Shown: positions 17,855 to 26,937, counted from the first letter of the stretch. The stretch is 62,007 bases of DNA from Firmicutes bacterium UBA6806 (GCA_002452745.1 DKFC01000033.1:1-62007); one strand, 5' to 3'. The notes: generated by a model from the sequence alone, not told the origin. Numbers and translations: made by a program.

Positions 17855-18136
17855 ATGTTAGAAAGATATGTACTGATCTATTTGACACTGATAAATTTGG
17901 TGGGGATTGGTTTTTATGGATTTGATAAACTTAGGGCAATAAAGCGAAAGTGGCGGGTCAGAGAGAGTGTTTTAATCGGAATAGCTTTAGTGGGAGGCGG
18001 TATAGGCTGTTTGATGGGGATGATTTTGTTCAGACACAAACTCTCTAAAACTGCATTTAGAATATGGATACCATTTAGCATTAGCGTCTATTGGGGAGTT
18101 GCATTTTACAAAATATGGATTAATACGAAATTTTAA
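17855..18136 (+). CDS. DUF1294 small membrane protein
   Basis: Protein of 93 residues with about three membrane helices. The pattern FYGFDKLRAIKRKWRVRE and, later, FRHKLSK is typical of DUF1294 (YsdA-like) proteins, whose function is unknown. AAGGAG at 17840-17845 fits the ATG at 17855 rather than the in-frame GTG at 17846. A TATACT lies near 17820. Confidence 0.82.
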   Translation: MLERYVLIYLTLINLVGIGFYGFDKLRAIKRKWRVRESVLIGIALVGGGIGCLMGMILFRHKLSKTAFRIWIPFSISVYWGVAFYKIWINTKF

Positions 18137-18168
18137 TATTTGAAGCCTGTTTTTTGACCCTAGAGTGT

Positions 18169-18196
18169 TTGACAGGGAAAGACATTCATGTAAAAT
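18169..18196 (+). promoter_or_regulatory. Promoter for the threonine-dehydrogenase-like gene
   Basis: Consensus TTGACA (18169-18174) and TAAAAT (18191-18196), 16 bases apart, 36 bases before the ATG. Confidence 0.7.
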
Positions 18197-18231
18197 AGAC
18201 ATGAAGGTAAAAATTTAAAGGGGAGTGTCAC

Positions 18232-19188
18232 ATGAAAAAAATATTGATTACAGGGGCATCTGGACAAATTGGTACGGAATTGACCGAGATGTTGAGACAC
18301 CAATATGGTGTTGAAAATGTTGTGGCGACGAATTTACATGACGGTATAAATGAAACGGTTGAAAAAAACGGAATCTTTGAAGTTTTAGATGTAAAAGATG
18401 AGAAAAAGCTGTTTGATCTCGTCAAGACACATAAGATTGATACAATTATGAATTTGGCGGCCTTGTTGTCTGCTGTTGGTGAAAAAAATCCAAATTTACT
18501 TTGGGATGTAAATATGAACGGCCTTTATAATTGTCTTGAAGTGGCAAGAGAAACAGGTGCTATGTTGTTTACACCTAGTTCGATAGCAGCTTTTGGCCCT
18601 AGCACGCCTGCTGATAAGACACCACAAGACACGATTCAACGCCCAACTACAATTTACGGCGTTTCAAAAGTGGCTGGTGAACTTCTGTGCGATTATTATC
18701 ACTCAAAATTTGGTGTGGATACAAGAGGGGTGCGATTCCCAGGTCTTGTTTCATATAAAGCCTTACCAGGCGGTGGTACGACAGATTATGCAGTTCATAT
18801 TTATTATGAAGCACTTAAGGCTAAAAAGTACACATGCTATGTAAATGAAAATACGTTTATGGACATGATGTATATGCCAGATGCACTGGATTCAATTTTA
18901 ACACTTTGTGAAGCGGATGGTTCAAAACTCATCCACAGAAATGCCTTCAATATTACAGCAATGAGTTTCAATCCAGAAGACATCAAGCGAGAAATTCAAA
19001 AACACATACCGGAATTTACCATGGATTATGAAATTGACGAAATCAAGCAAAGAATTGCAGATTCATGGCCGAATTCTTTGGACGACTCGTGTGCGCGTCA
19101 AGAATGGGGATGGAATCCAAAATATGATCTTGAAAAGATGACAATTGATATGCTTGAAAAGCTAAGGGTTAAATTAGACATCAAGTAA
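18232..19188 (+). CDS. NAD-dependent epimerase/dehydratase family protein, probable L-threonine 3-dehydrogenase (SDR type)
   Basis: Extended short-chain dehydrogenase of 318 residues. The NAD site GASGQIG lies at residues 7-13 and the catalytic YGVSK near 142-146; there is a Ser in FTPSSIAAFGPSTP. The overall layout matches SDR-type threonine dehydrogenases, which oxidise L-threonine to 2-amino-3-ketobutyrate. The usual partner, 2-amino-3-ketobutyrate CoA ligase (kbl), is not in the window, but a threonine aldolase is at 29419. Sugar-nucleotide epimerases are the fallback. Followed by a large structured intergenic region. Confidence 0.82.
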   Translation: MKKILITGASGQIGTELTEMLRHQYGVENVVATNLHDGINETVEKNGIFEVLDVKDEKKLFDLVKTHKIDTIMNLAALLSAVGEKNPNLLWDVNMNGLYNCLEVARETGAMLFTPSSIAAFGPSTPADKTPQDTIQRPTTIYGVSKVAGELLCDYYHSKFGVDTRGVRFPGLVSYKALPGGGTTDYAVHIYYEALKAKKYTCYVNENTFMDMMYMPDALDSILTLCEADGSKLIHRNAFNITAMSFNPEDIKREIQKHIPEFTMDYEIDEIKQRIADSWPNSLDDSCARQEWGWNPKYDLEKMTIDMLEKLRVKLDIK

Positions 19189-19204
19189 GTTTACCCGCGG
19201 ATGG

Positions 19205-19401
19205 AAAGAGAGGCAAGGTCTCTCTCAGCTTGACGACAAAAGCCAATTAAGGCGTCAATTTCAAAAGCCTGCCTTCTTACGTATGTCTAGATACGCTGCG
19301 AATGCAGGCTTTTTCATTTCCTTGTCCTTGACATTTCTCGACAAGCTCACAGACTGTAGACTTTGTCTACAGTCTGTGAGAGTCAAGGCCTCTCTTTTTT
19401 T
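19205..19401 (+). other. Large nested inverted-repeat element, possible structured RNA or compound terminator/attenuator
   Basis: No gene is seen between 19189 and 19501. Instead several stems nest. AAAGAGAGGC (19205-19214) pairs with GCCTCTCTTT (19388-19397), which runs into seven T residues. Next to it CTTGAC (19229-19234) pairs with GTCAAG (19382-19387). Inside are AAAAGCCTGC/GCAGGCTTTT (19263-19313, itself terminator-like), CTTGTC/GACAAG (19321-19345) and a perfect 16-base-pair hairpin with a TTT loop (19346-19380). A second CTTGAC at 19327-19332 could compete for 19382-19387, giving alternative folds. It lies in front of ftcD. A simple tandem terminator is the conservative reading. Confidence 0.6.
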
Positions 19402-19417
19402 ATCGCCGTTTGCTATG

Positions 19418-19452
19418 GTCTATTTCATAGGAGAAGTGGACGTTAAATAGAC
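19418..19452. promoter_or_regulatory. Inverted repeat upstream of ftcD, possible operator
   Basis: GTCTATTT (19418-19425) and AAATAGAC (19445-19452) are exact complements 19 bases apart, 50 bases before the ftcD start. Could bind a regulator of the histidine genes or form a leader hairpin. Confidence 0.35.
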
Positions 19453-19501
19453 GACACTTCGTTACTATTGAGACAACAAATACATTTTGGAGGCAAATGC
19501 A

Positions 19502-20395
19502 ATGAACAAAATAATTCAATGTGTACCAAACTTTAGTGAAGGTAGAGATTTGGACAAAATCGAGCAAATCGTTTCTGCATTTAGGGGTAAAAACGGCGTC
19601 AAATTGTTGGACTATAGCAATGATGAAGATCATAACCGTACAGTTGTCACACTTGTTGGAGAACCTGAACCGTTAAAGGCTTCAATTATAGAAGCAGTTG
19701 GAACGGCAATCAGACTAATTGACATGACAAAACACGAAGGCCAACATCCGAGAATGGGTGCAGTTGACGTTATTCCTTTTATTCCAATCAAGAATGTCAA
19801 CATGGATGAGTGTATTGAACTGTCGAAGGGCGTTGCAAAGGCACTTTATGAAACATATGAATTACCGAGCTTTCTTTATGAAAAATCAGCGTCGGCACCT
19901 CATAGAGAAAACCTTGCCAAGCTTAGAAAAGGTCAATTTGAAGGAATGGCTGAAAAAGTTAAGGAAGAAGAATGGAAACCTGATTTTGGGGTAACTATAC
20001 ATGAAACTGCTGGTATCGTTGCAGTCGGTGCAAGAATGCCGCTTGTGGCGTTTAACGTCAATTTAAATACAAATGACATAGAAATTGCAAATAAAATTGC
20101 CAAAAATGTAAGACACTTAAGTGGTGGACTCAGATATTGTAAGGCAATTGGAATCGAACTTGAAGATAGGGGAATCGTTCAAGTATCAATGAATATGACG
20201 GACTTCACTAAAACGCCTCTTTATAGATCATTTGAACTTATCAAAATTGAAGCGATGAGATATGGCGTTACTATTGTGGGCAGTGAAATCATCGGTCTTG
20301 TTCCTATGGACGCTTTAATTGGAACTGCTGAATTCTATTTAGGAGTTGAAGATTTCTCATACGATCAAGTTCTTGAAAAAAGAATTATGGAGTAG
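19502..20395 (+). CDS. ftcD: Glutamate formimidoyltransferase
   Basis: Enzyme of 297 residues that moves the formimino group from N-formimino-L-glutamate to tetrahydrofolate, freeing glutamate. The N-terminal VPNFSEGRD and the DEDHNRTVVT segment with its catalytic His (about residue 40) are typical. It is the single-function form, with the cyclodeaminase encoded separately at 21701. GGAGG eight bases upstream supports the ATG at 19502 over the in-frame TTG at 19487. It heads the ftcD-hutI-fchA operon, three bases from hutI. Confidence 0.95.
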   Translation: MNKIIQCVPNFSEGRDLDKIEQIVSAFRGKNGVKLLDYSNDEDHNRTVVTLVGEPEPLKASIIEAVGTAIRLIDMTKHEGQHPRMGAVDVIPFIPIKNVNMDECIELSKGVAKALYETYELPSFLYEKSASAPHRENLAKLRKGQFEGMAEKVKEEEWKPDFGVTIHETAGIVAVGARMPLVAFNVNLNTNDIEIANKIAKNVRHLSGGLRYCKAIGIELEDRGIVQVSMNMTDFTKTPLYRSFELIKIEAMRYGVTIVGSEIIGLVPMDALIGTAEFYLGVEDFSYDQVLEKRIME

Positions 20396-20398
20396 AAT

Positions 20399-21670
20399 AT
20401 GAAAAGTGGAAATATGATAATCTCCAGAGCATCTGAACTGGTGACTTGTAGTGGGTTCAAAGGAAAAAGAGGCTCGGAGATGAACGATCTCAAAGTGCTG
20501 CATAATGCATCTGTCATCATAGAAAACGGACTTATCAAAAGCGTTACTGAAAGTGCTGTTGATTTAGAGTCTTATGCTAAAAAGGGATACGAAATTATTC
20601 ATGCTGAAGGGAAATGTGTGTTGCCGGGATTTGTGGATTCGCATACTCATTTTGTCTTTGGCGGTTATAGACAAGACGAATATGATTGGCGGCTTAGAGG
20701 ACAAAGTTATATGGAAATCATGTCCAAAGGTGGTGGAATCGTAAATTCTGTCGAGGGAACACGCAACGAAAGCGCAGAGGAACTTTATCAAAATGGTGTC
20801 AAAAGGCTAAACAGCATGGCGAGGTTTGGTGTGACTACAGTTGAAGGCAAGAGCGGATACGGTCTTGATCTCGATACAGAAATAAAGCAACTGGAAGTTA
20901 TGAAACGCTTAAATGAAGCACATTCGCTGGATATCGTTCCAACTTTCTTAGGCCCGCATGCACGTCCGAAAGAACATAAGGAAACACCAGATTTGTTTTT
21001 GGATTTCATGATTGATGAAGTTCTGCCCGAGGTTGTGGAACGTGATCTGGCAGAGTTTGCAGATATATTCTGTGAGGAAAATGTCTTTTCAATTGAACAG
21101 AGTAGACGTTTTTTGACCGCTGCTAGAGAAAAGGGCCTCAAGTTAAAAGTTCACGCAGATGAAATTGTGAGGCTGGGTGGTGCTGAATTAGCGGCTGAAT
21201 TGGGTGCTGTATCTGCTGACCACTTGCTTCAGGCGTCAGATGAAGGCATAAAAAAAATGCATGAGGCGGGTGTTGTGACAACCTTATTGCCTTGTACTGC
21301 ATTCAGCCTAAAAGAGCACTATGCAAGGGCTAGAGATATGATGAATGCGGATTGCGTTGTGGCACTTGCAACAGATTTTAATCCAGGGAGTTGTTTTACA
21401 GAGTCAATTCCACTGTTGATTGCTCTGGCTACAAATCAAATGGGAATGACAATTGAAGAGACCATAACTGCATTGACGATAAATGGTGCGGCGGCACTTG
21501 ATAGAGCTGATAAAATCGGTAGCATAGACGTCGGTAAAAAAGCGGATTTGGTCATCCATGAATTCCCGTCATATAAGTTTTTACCTTATCACATAGGCGT
21601 CAGTACGGTTGAAAAAGTCGTCAAAAATGGTGTTGTGATTGTTGACCTCTTCAACGATCAACCGTTATAA
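20399..21670 (+). CDS. hutI: Imidazolonepropionase
   Basis: Amidohydrolase-superfamily metalloenzyme of 423 residues that opens imidazolone-5-propionate to N-formimino-L-glutamate, the step before FtcD. Metal-binding HTHFVFGG (about 81-88), substrate-loop YDWRLRG, KVHADE (about 250) and ATDFNPGS (about 323-330) are all present. The start at 20399 has GGAG six bases upstream; an alternative ATG at 20414 would remove five residues. Translationally close to ftcD. Confidence 0.96.
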   Translation: MKSGNMIISRASELVTCSGFKGKRGSEMNDLKVLHNASVIIENGLIKSVTESAVDLESYAKKGYEIIHAEGKCVLPGFVDSHTHFVFGGYRQDEYDWRLRGQSYMEIMSKGGGIVNSVEGTRNESAEELYQNGVKRLNSMARFGVTTVEGKSGYGLDLDTEIKQLEVMKRLNEAHSLDIVPTFLGPHARPKEHKETPDLFLDFMIDEVLPEVVERDLAEFADIFCEENVFSIEQSRRFLTAAREKGLKLKVHADEIVRLGGAELAAELGAVSADHLLQASDEGIKKMHEAGVVTTLLPCTAFSLKEHYARARDMMNADCVVALATDFNPGSCFTESIPLLIALATNQMGMTIEETITALTINGAAALDRADKIGSIDVGKKADLVIHEFPSYKFLPYHIGVSTVEKVVKNGVVIVDLFNDQPL

Positions 21671-21700
21671 TGGTGTCAGACTGAATACAAGGAGATAAAA

Positions 21701-22318
21701 ATGCTTAAAGATTTATATTTAAAAGAATTTTTAGATAAAACAGAATCAAATGAGCCAGTCCCAGGTGGTGGAAGTATAGCAGCTCTATCATCGGCAATAT
21801 CAGCAGCATTGTCTGCAATGGTTGCCAACTTAACTGTTGGCAAGAAAAACTATGAAGAGGTTTCGGAAGAAATGACGGAAATTGCTTCGAAGATGAGTGC
21901 ATTTAAATCTGAATTTGTAGATTTAATTGATAAGGATGCCAATTCTTTCGACAAAGTGATGAAGGCGTATAAATTACCAAAAGAGACTGATGAAGAAAAA
22001 ACTGAAAGGTCACGTCAGATTCAAGAGGGAATGAAATACGCTGCAAGTGTGCCCCTTGAAGTTGCTCAAAAGACTTCAGAACTGTTTGGAATGATAGAAG
22101 AACTGGTTAAAAAGGGGAATCAAAATGCTCAAACAGACGCACTTGTTGCAGCTATGATGGCTAGAACCGCTATTTTGTCGGCTCTTTATAATGTCAAAAT
22201 TAATTTGGGTTCAATTAAAGACGAAGTCTTTGTACAGGATATTACATCTAAAGTAAAGGCTCTTGAGACTTTGGCGACTTCCAAAGAAGCACATATTCTA
22301 GGATTGTCAGATTTATAG
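21701..22318 (+). CDS. fchA: Formimidotetrahydrofolate cyclodeaminase
   Basis: All-helical enzyme of 205 residues that converts 5-formimino-tetrahydrofolate to 5,10-methenyl-tetrahydrofolate and ammonia. The N-terminal PVPGGGSIAALSSAISAAL glycine-rich segment is the family hallmark. AAGGAG precedes the ATG. With FtcD it feeds the histidine one-carbon unit into the folate pool, from which clostridia can make formate and ATP. Confidence 0.93.
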   Translation: MLKDLYLKEFLDKTESNEPVPGGGSIAALSSAISAALSAMVANLTVGKKNYEEVSEEMTEIASKMSAFKSEFVDLIDKDANSFDKVMKAYKLPKETDEEKTERSRQIQEGMKYAASVPLEVAQKTSELFGMIEELVKKGNQNAQTDALVAAMMARTAILSALYNVKINLGSIKDEVFVQDITSKVKALETLATSKEAHILGLSDL

Positions 22319-22343
22319 TTCGTCTAATATAAGTGTTTAAATC

Positions 22344-22388
22344 AAGCAGAGGGGCCACCTGATTAAATGTTGGCACTCTGCTTTTTTA
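22344..22388 (+). terminator. Terminator after fchA
   Basis: AAGCAGAG (22344-22351) pairs with CTCTGCTT (22376-22383), with an inner GCCA/TGGC, followed by TTTTTT. Confidence 0.75.
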
Positions 22389-22513
22389 TTTTGTTCAGAG
22401 GGGAGGCCTTATCGGTTCTGCGGGATTAAAGGTTTGTCTTTAATTAAATTCTGGCGTATAATAGGATTATATGTGAGATATACGAGCATGAATTAAGTCT
22501 GGGAGATGAATAT

Positions 22514-23353
22514 ATGTATAAAGTAATTGCGGATAGCTGTAATGAAATTGATCGGGAGTATCTTGAAAACTATCCTGTTGAAATAGTACCATTCAAATTA
22601 TTTATAGATGGAGAAGAGTTCATAGATGATGAAAATCTCAATGTGGATTCATTTGTTGAGAAGATGGTGGCGTCTCCTAATCTGCCAAAGTCGGCTTGTC
22701 CATCACCAAACGATTTTATGAGACATTTTGAAGGGGCGGAAGACGAACTGTATATGGTCACGATTTCCTCCAAACTCAGCGGAACTTATAACAGCGCTGT
22801 GCTCGCGAAAAATATTTTTGAAAATGACCATCCGAGCCAAAAATTCATTCATGTCTTTGATTCGTTGGGAGCAGCTGCAAGTGAAACACTGGTGACAAAG
22901 ATGATTCATGAATGCAAGCGGATGGAAATGGATCCGACAAAATTGGTGGAAACTGTTGAAAATTATATAAAGGATATGAAAGTCTACTTTATTTCAGAAT
23001 CCCTTGATAACTTGATTAAAAACGGCAGAATCTCCAAATGGAAGGGTATGATTGCGTCAACGCTTAAAATTTTGCCTATAATGGGTGCTGACGGAAACGG
23101 TGAGATAAAACTCTATGAAAAGGTCAGAACGCCAAATAAGGCCTATCAGAGACTTATAGAGATGCTGCAAGATGAAATTGTAAAAAATGGCAAGAAAATC
23201 ATGGCTATTACGCATGTTGGCAATTATGAAAGGGCAAATCAAATTGAAGACGAAGTCAAAAAGAACACTGGAATAGACGAAATCTTTAATATGAAATGTG
23301 CTGGATTGGCATCGTTATATGCAGATGCTCGCGGGATAATTGTGGCCCTGTAG
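22514..23353 (+). CDS. DegV family protein (fatty-acid binding)
   Basis: Protein of 279 residues with the DegV two-domain fold. The opening VIADSCNEI, the SACPSPNDF lipid-contact segment (about 55-63) and ISSKLSGTYNSA (about 80-91) are family hallmarks. DegV (FakB-like) proteins bind a fatty acid and present it to the kinase FakA for phospholipid synthesis; no FakA is encoded here. Shine-Dalgarno GGGAGA precedes the ATG. Monocistronic, with a strong terminator. Confidence 0.92.
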   Translation: MYKVIADSCNEIDREYLENYPVEIVPFKLFIDGEEFIDDENLNVDSFVEKMVASPNLPKSACPSPNDFMRHFEGAEDELYMVTISSKLSGTYNSAVLAKNIFENDHPSQKFIHVFDSLGAAASETLVTKMIHECKRMEMDPTKLVETVENYIKDMKVYFISESLDNLIKNGRISKWKGMIASTLKILPIMGADGNGEIKLYEKVRTPNKAYQRLIEMLQDEIVKNGKKIMAITHVGNYERANQIEDEVKKNTGIDEIFNMKCAGLASLYADARGIIVAL

Positions 23354-23392
23354 TGTTGAAATCAGCTTGTGATAATACAAGTTTTACATCGA

Positions 23393-23450
23393 ACAAAATG
23401 ACACCAAGTCTTGGTCTTCCAAGGCTTGGTGTCATTTTGTCTTTTTTTTT
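23393..23450 (+). terminator. Strong intrinsic terminator
   Basis: Twenty-two-pair stem with one mismatch and a short loop (from ACAAAATGACACC to GGTGTCATTTTGT), then nine T residues. Confidence 0.92.
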
Positions 23451-23567
23451 CAATTATTAAAATAAATTAAGAAGAAAAGTTTAAAAGAGTGTGGGACAAA
23501 TGTTGTTATTGGGCGGATTAAATGATATGATAATCATGATTTAATAATTTATTTTGAGGTGATTTGA

Positions 23568-24638
23568 ATGCATAAGAGATTGTTTATTCCAGGACCAGTT
23601 GACGTAACTGAAGACGTTCTTCAAAAAATGGCAACACCGCAAATTGGACACAGAACTAAGGAAGCATCAGCACTACAAAGAAGTATTTCAGACAAGATGA
23701 GAAAAGTCATGTACACTGAAAATGAGATTTTATTATCGACTTCATCAGGAAGTGGTTTGATGGAAGGCGCTGTAAGATCTTGTACAAGAAAGAAAGCTGC
23801 TATTTTCTCTGTGGGGGCTTTTGGAGACAGATGGTATAAAATGGCACAGGCTAATAATGTACCTGCTGATATCTTCAAATCAGAACTCGGAAAACCAACA
23901 ACGCCTGAGATGGTGGAAAAAGCACTCGCAACAGGAGAATACGACTTAATAACCATTACTCATAATGAAACTTCAACTGGTATTATGAACCCAGTGGAAG
24001 AAATTGCTGAAGTGATGAAAAAATACCCTGAAGTTATTTTCTGTTTAGATACAGTGAGCTCAATGGGCGGCACTAAAATCGAAGTGGATAAATTAGGGGT
24101 TGATATCTGTATCACTTCAACTCAAAAATGTTTGGGATTACCTGCTGGGATGGCGATTTGCTCGTTCTCTCAAAAGGCGCTCGAGGCATCTAAACAAGTT
24201 GAATTCAGAGGACTCTATTTTGACCTTCTCGAAATCTACAACTACATTCAAAAGAAGGATTACCAATATCCGTCTACGCCTTCTTTATCACACATGTTCG
24301 CCTTGGATTATCAATTGGATAAAATCATGGACGAAACACTTGAAGCAAGATTTGCAAGACATTTAGAAATGGCTGAAGTGGTAAGAGCATGGGGCGCAAA
24401 ACACTTTGAATTACTTGCAGAACCTAAATATGCGTCAAATACATTGACTACAATTAAAAATACAAGAGAAATCAGCGTATCGGATCTCAATAAAGAACTT
24501 GCTAAGCGTGGCTTTATGATTTCAAACGGATACGGCGACCTAAAGGATAAAACTTTCAGAATTGCGCATATGGCAGATACCAAGATGGAAACGCTCAATG
24601 AGCTCTTGAGTGCTATTGAAGATATTTTGGGGTTATAA
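23568..24638 (+). CDS. Class V aminotransferase (alanine-glyoxylate / serine-pyruvate / phosphoserine type)
   Basis: PLP enzyme of 356 residues. The lysine that binds PLP is in STQKCLGLPAG (about residue 187), the cofactor Asp in CLDTVSSMGG (about 164). It belongs to the small class V aminotransferases that act on serine, alanine, glyoxylate or phosphoserine. Directly downstream is a 3-phosphoglycerate dehydrogenase, so the most likely role is the phosphoserine aminotransferase step of serine synthesis, as in many clostridia and archaea that lack classical SerC. Glyoxylate or serine-pyruvate use cannot be excluded. Confidence 0.88.
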   Translation: MHKRLFIPGPVDVTEDVLQKMATPQIGHRTKEASALQRSISDKMRKVMYTENEILLSTSSGSGLMEGAVRSCTRKKAAIFSVGAFGDRWYKMAQANNVPADIFKSELGKPTTPEMVEKALATGEYDLITITHNETSTGIMNPVEEIAEVMKKYPEVIFCLDTVSSMGGTKIEVDKLGVDICITSTQKCLGLPAGMAICSFSQKALEASKQVEFRGLYFDLLEIYNYIQKKDYQYPSTPSLSHMFALDYQLDKIMDETLEARFARHLEMAEVVRAWGAKHFELLAEPKYASNTLTTIKNTREISVSDLNKELAKRGFMISNGYGDLKDKTFRIAHMADTKMETLNELLSAIEDILGL

Positions 24639-24695
24639 GACTCGTAACTGTAACTTGTTGAAAAATCAGTAAAGTTAACTTTAGGAGGCATAATA

Positions 24696-25610
24696 GTGGG
24701 AAGTTTAAGAATTTTAGCAAATGATGGCATGGATCAAAGTGCAGTTGATGCTTTGATTTCAGCAGGACACTCGGTGGATACCAATCATTATGATGGAGAT
24801 GCATTGGTAGAAAAAATGAAAGAGTCTGATGTAATTGTCATTCGATCAGCGACTAAAATTAGAAAGGACTTAATTGATAAAATCAAGGGCGGTTCTTTGA
24901 GGCTGATGATTAGAGCTGGTGTTGGCATTGACAACATTGACCATGTCTATGCAGAAGAAAATGGCTTTGCAGTTAGAAACACACCGAATTCAAGTAGTGC
25001 TGCTGTTGCAGAACTTGCAATTGGTCATATGTTTACACTTGCTAGATTTATGCATCAGGCAAACGTGACGATGAAAAAGGGTGAGTGGAACAAAAAACAC
25101 TACACTGGAACGGAGATTTCTGGAAAGACTTTAGGGCTTATTGGAATGGGACGTATTTCGTATGAAGTGGCTGTCAGGGCTAAGGCTTTGGGGATGACAG
25201 TTATCTATACCAATAGAAGAGGCAAGCTGGATCAATATCCAGAATTTGAATATGCTGAAATGGGAGAACTCCTCAAAAAAGCAGATTACATTTCGCTTCA
25301 CATTCCATTTGATAAGTCAAAAGGTGCAACGATTGGCTCTGAAGAACTCGCAATGATGAAAGACGGCGTGTACTTAATTAATACAGCAAGAGGTGGTGTT
25401 GTGGATGAAGCGGCACTCCTCGAAGCCCTCAACAGTGGCAAGGTTGCTGGTGCAGGCATAGATGTCTTTGAAGAAGAACCGACTAAGAATGTGGACCTTG
25501 TAAATCATCCTAAGGTTTCATGTACGCCACATATTGGCGCTTCAACTGCGGAAGCTCAAGAGAGAATTGGAAACGAGACAATTGATGTAATCAATAAATT
25601 TTTTAACTAA
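24696..25610 (+). CDS. serA: D-3-phosphoglycerate dehydrogenase, short form
   Basis: D-2-hydroxyacid dehydrogenase of 304 residues. The NAD site GLIGMGRISYEVA is near 147-159; catalytic Arg (NTARGGVVDE, about 229), Glu and His (CTPHIGAST, about 280) are in place. It lacks the C-terminal ACT domain that gives serine feedback in longer SerA proteins. Start is GTG after AGGAGG. It lies 57 bases after the aminotransferase and 23 before the DUF1015 gene, consistent with a serine-biosynthesis operon. Confidence 0.9.
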   Translation: MGSLRILANDGMDQSAVDALISAGHSVDTNHYDGDALVEKMKESDVIVIRSATKIRKDLIDKIKGGSLRLMIRAGVGIDNIDHVYAEENGFAVRNTPNSSSAAVAELAIGHMFTLARFMHQANVTMKKGEWNKKHYTGTEISGKTLGLIGMGRISYEVAVRAKALGMTVIYTNRRGKLDQYPEFEYAEMGELLKKADYISLHIPFDKSKGATIGSEELAMMKDGVYLINTARGGVVDEAALLEALNSGKVAGAGIDVFEEEPTKNVDLVNHPKVSCTPHIGASTAEAQERIGNETIDVINKFFN

Positions 25611-25633
25611 AATTATTAATTGGAGGTGCCAGG

Positions 25634-26881
25634 GTGGCAGTAGTTAAACCATTTAAAGGAATTACCCCTAAAAAAGAATTGGCGTCAAAAGTAGCATCTT
25701 TGCCATATGATGTTATGAATCGTGAAGAAGCTAAAGAAATGGCCGGCGATAATCAATATTCTTTCCTTCACATTGTCAGATCAGAAATTGATTTGCCGGA
25801 AGTTGAAAACGCATATGACAAAGTGGTCTATGAGACTGCACGTAAAAATTTGGATAGATTTATTGAAGAGGGAACACTTGAAACAGAAGCAGAACCGATT
25901 TTTTATATCTATCGTCAAATTATGAACGGAAGGGTACAAACGGGTTTAGTAGGGTGTACTTCAATTGATGACTATATGAACGATGTAATCAAAAAACATG
26001 AGTTTACTAGACCTGCAAAGGAACTGGATAGAATCAATAATTTTGATCATTGTGATGCAAATACAGCACCGATTTTCTTGACTTATAGAAAGAATGATGA
26101 GATTAATCAGATTGTAAATGACTGGATTAAATTTCACATGCCGGTTTATAACTTTACATCAGAAGATGATATCACTCATATTGTATGGAAACTAGATGAG
26201 CAATCGCTGGTTTCAAGAATTGCAGAAATTTTTGACGGCATTGATTATCTTTATATTGCAGATGGTCACCATCGTTCAGCTTCTTCTGTAAAAGTAGGCA
26301 TTAAGAGAAGAGAAGAGTTCCCTAATTACGATGGAACAGAAGAGTTTAACTTCTTTATGTCAGTTATATTTCCAGATGAAGACCTTTTCATCATGGACTA
26401 TAATCGTGTGGTTAAAGATTTAAATGGTCACAGTAAAGACGGGTTTATGAAACTGGTTGAAGAGAAGTTTGACGTTGAAAAAGTGGATCAATCAGAACCA
26501 TATAAGCCGATGAGCAGATCGACTTTTGGAATGTATCTAGATGGCGCATGGTATAAGTTAACAGCTCATAAGGGTATCTATGACGAAAACGATCCAGTGG
26601 ATAGATTAGATGTTTCAATCCTTCAAAAAAATCTATTAGATCCAATCTTAGGAATCGAAAACCCAAGAACAGATGAGAGAATCGACTTTGTTGGTGGTAT
26701 TCGCGGATTAAAAGCACTTGAAACAAGAGTTTCAAATGGCTTTGAAGTTGCGTTTTCAATGTATCCGACAACGATGGATGACTTGATTGATATTGCAAAT
26801 GCTGGTGAAGTAATGCCGCCTAAATCTACTTGGTTTGAACCTAAATTGAGAAGCGGCCTATTTGTTCACAGATTGTTCTAA
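25634..26881 (+). CDS. DUF1015 family protein, linked to serine biosynthesis
   Basis: Soluble protein of 415 residues, matching DUF1015 from its opening VVKPFKGITPKKELA, the ASLPYDVM segment and the YIADGHHRSAS loop (about residues 207-217). The DGHHR loop resembles the nucleotide-binding loop of ParB/sulfiredoxin/serine-kinase folds; this resemblance is a personal reading. The family commonly sits behind serA in clostridia. No phosphoserine phosphatase is nearby, so it may supply or regulate the last step of serine synthesis. GTG start after GGAGGTG. Confidence 0.85.
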   Translation: MAVVKPFKGITPKKELASKVASLPYDVMNREEAKEMAGDNQYSFLHIVRSEIDLPEVENAYDKVVYETARKNLDRFIEEGTLETEAEPIFYIYRQIMNGRVQTGLVGCTSIDDYMNDVIKKHEFTRPAKELDRINNFDHCDANTAPIFLTYRKNDEINQIVNDWIKFHMPVYNFTSEDDITHIVWKLDEQSLVSRIAEIFDGIDYLYIADGHHRSASSVKVGIKRREEFPNYDGTEEFNFFMSVIFPDEDLFIMDYNRVVKDLNGHSKDGFMKLVEEKFDVEKVDQSEPYKPMSRSTFGMYLDGAWYKLTAHKGIYDENDPVDRLDVSILQKNLLDPILGIENPRTDERIDFVGGIRGLKALETRVSNGFEVAFSMYPTTMDDLIDIANAGEVMPPKSTWFEPKLRSGLFVHRLF

Positions 26882-26937
26882 GCAGACATAGAGATCGGAT
26901 ATTTAAGTTGTTAAGAACACAATAGCCCGAACATTTA

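Noticed and set aside
19189..19501. Miniature inverted-repeat transposable element
   Set aside because: The outer repeats are only about 10-15 bases, no target-site duplication is seen, and the 3-prime arm runs into a T tract as in a terminator.
24311..24730. 139-residue minus-strand frame across the aminotransferase/serA junction
   Set aside because: Antisense to two recognised enzymes; no family likeness or start signal.
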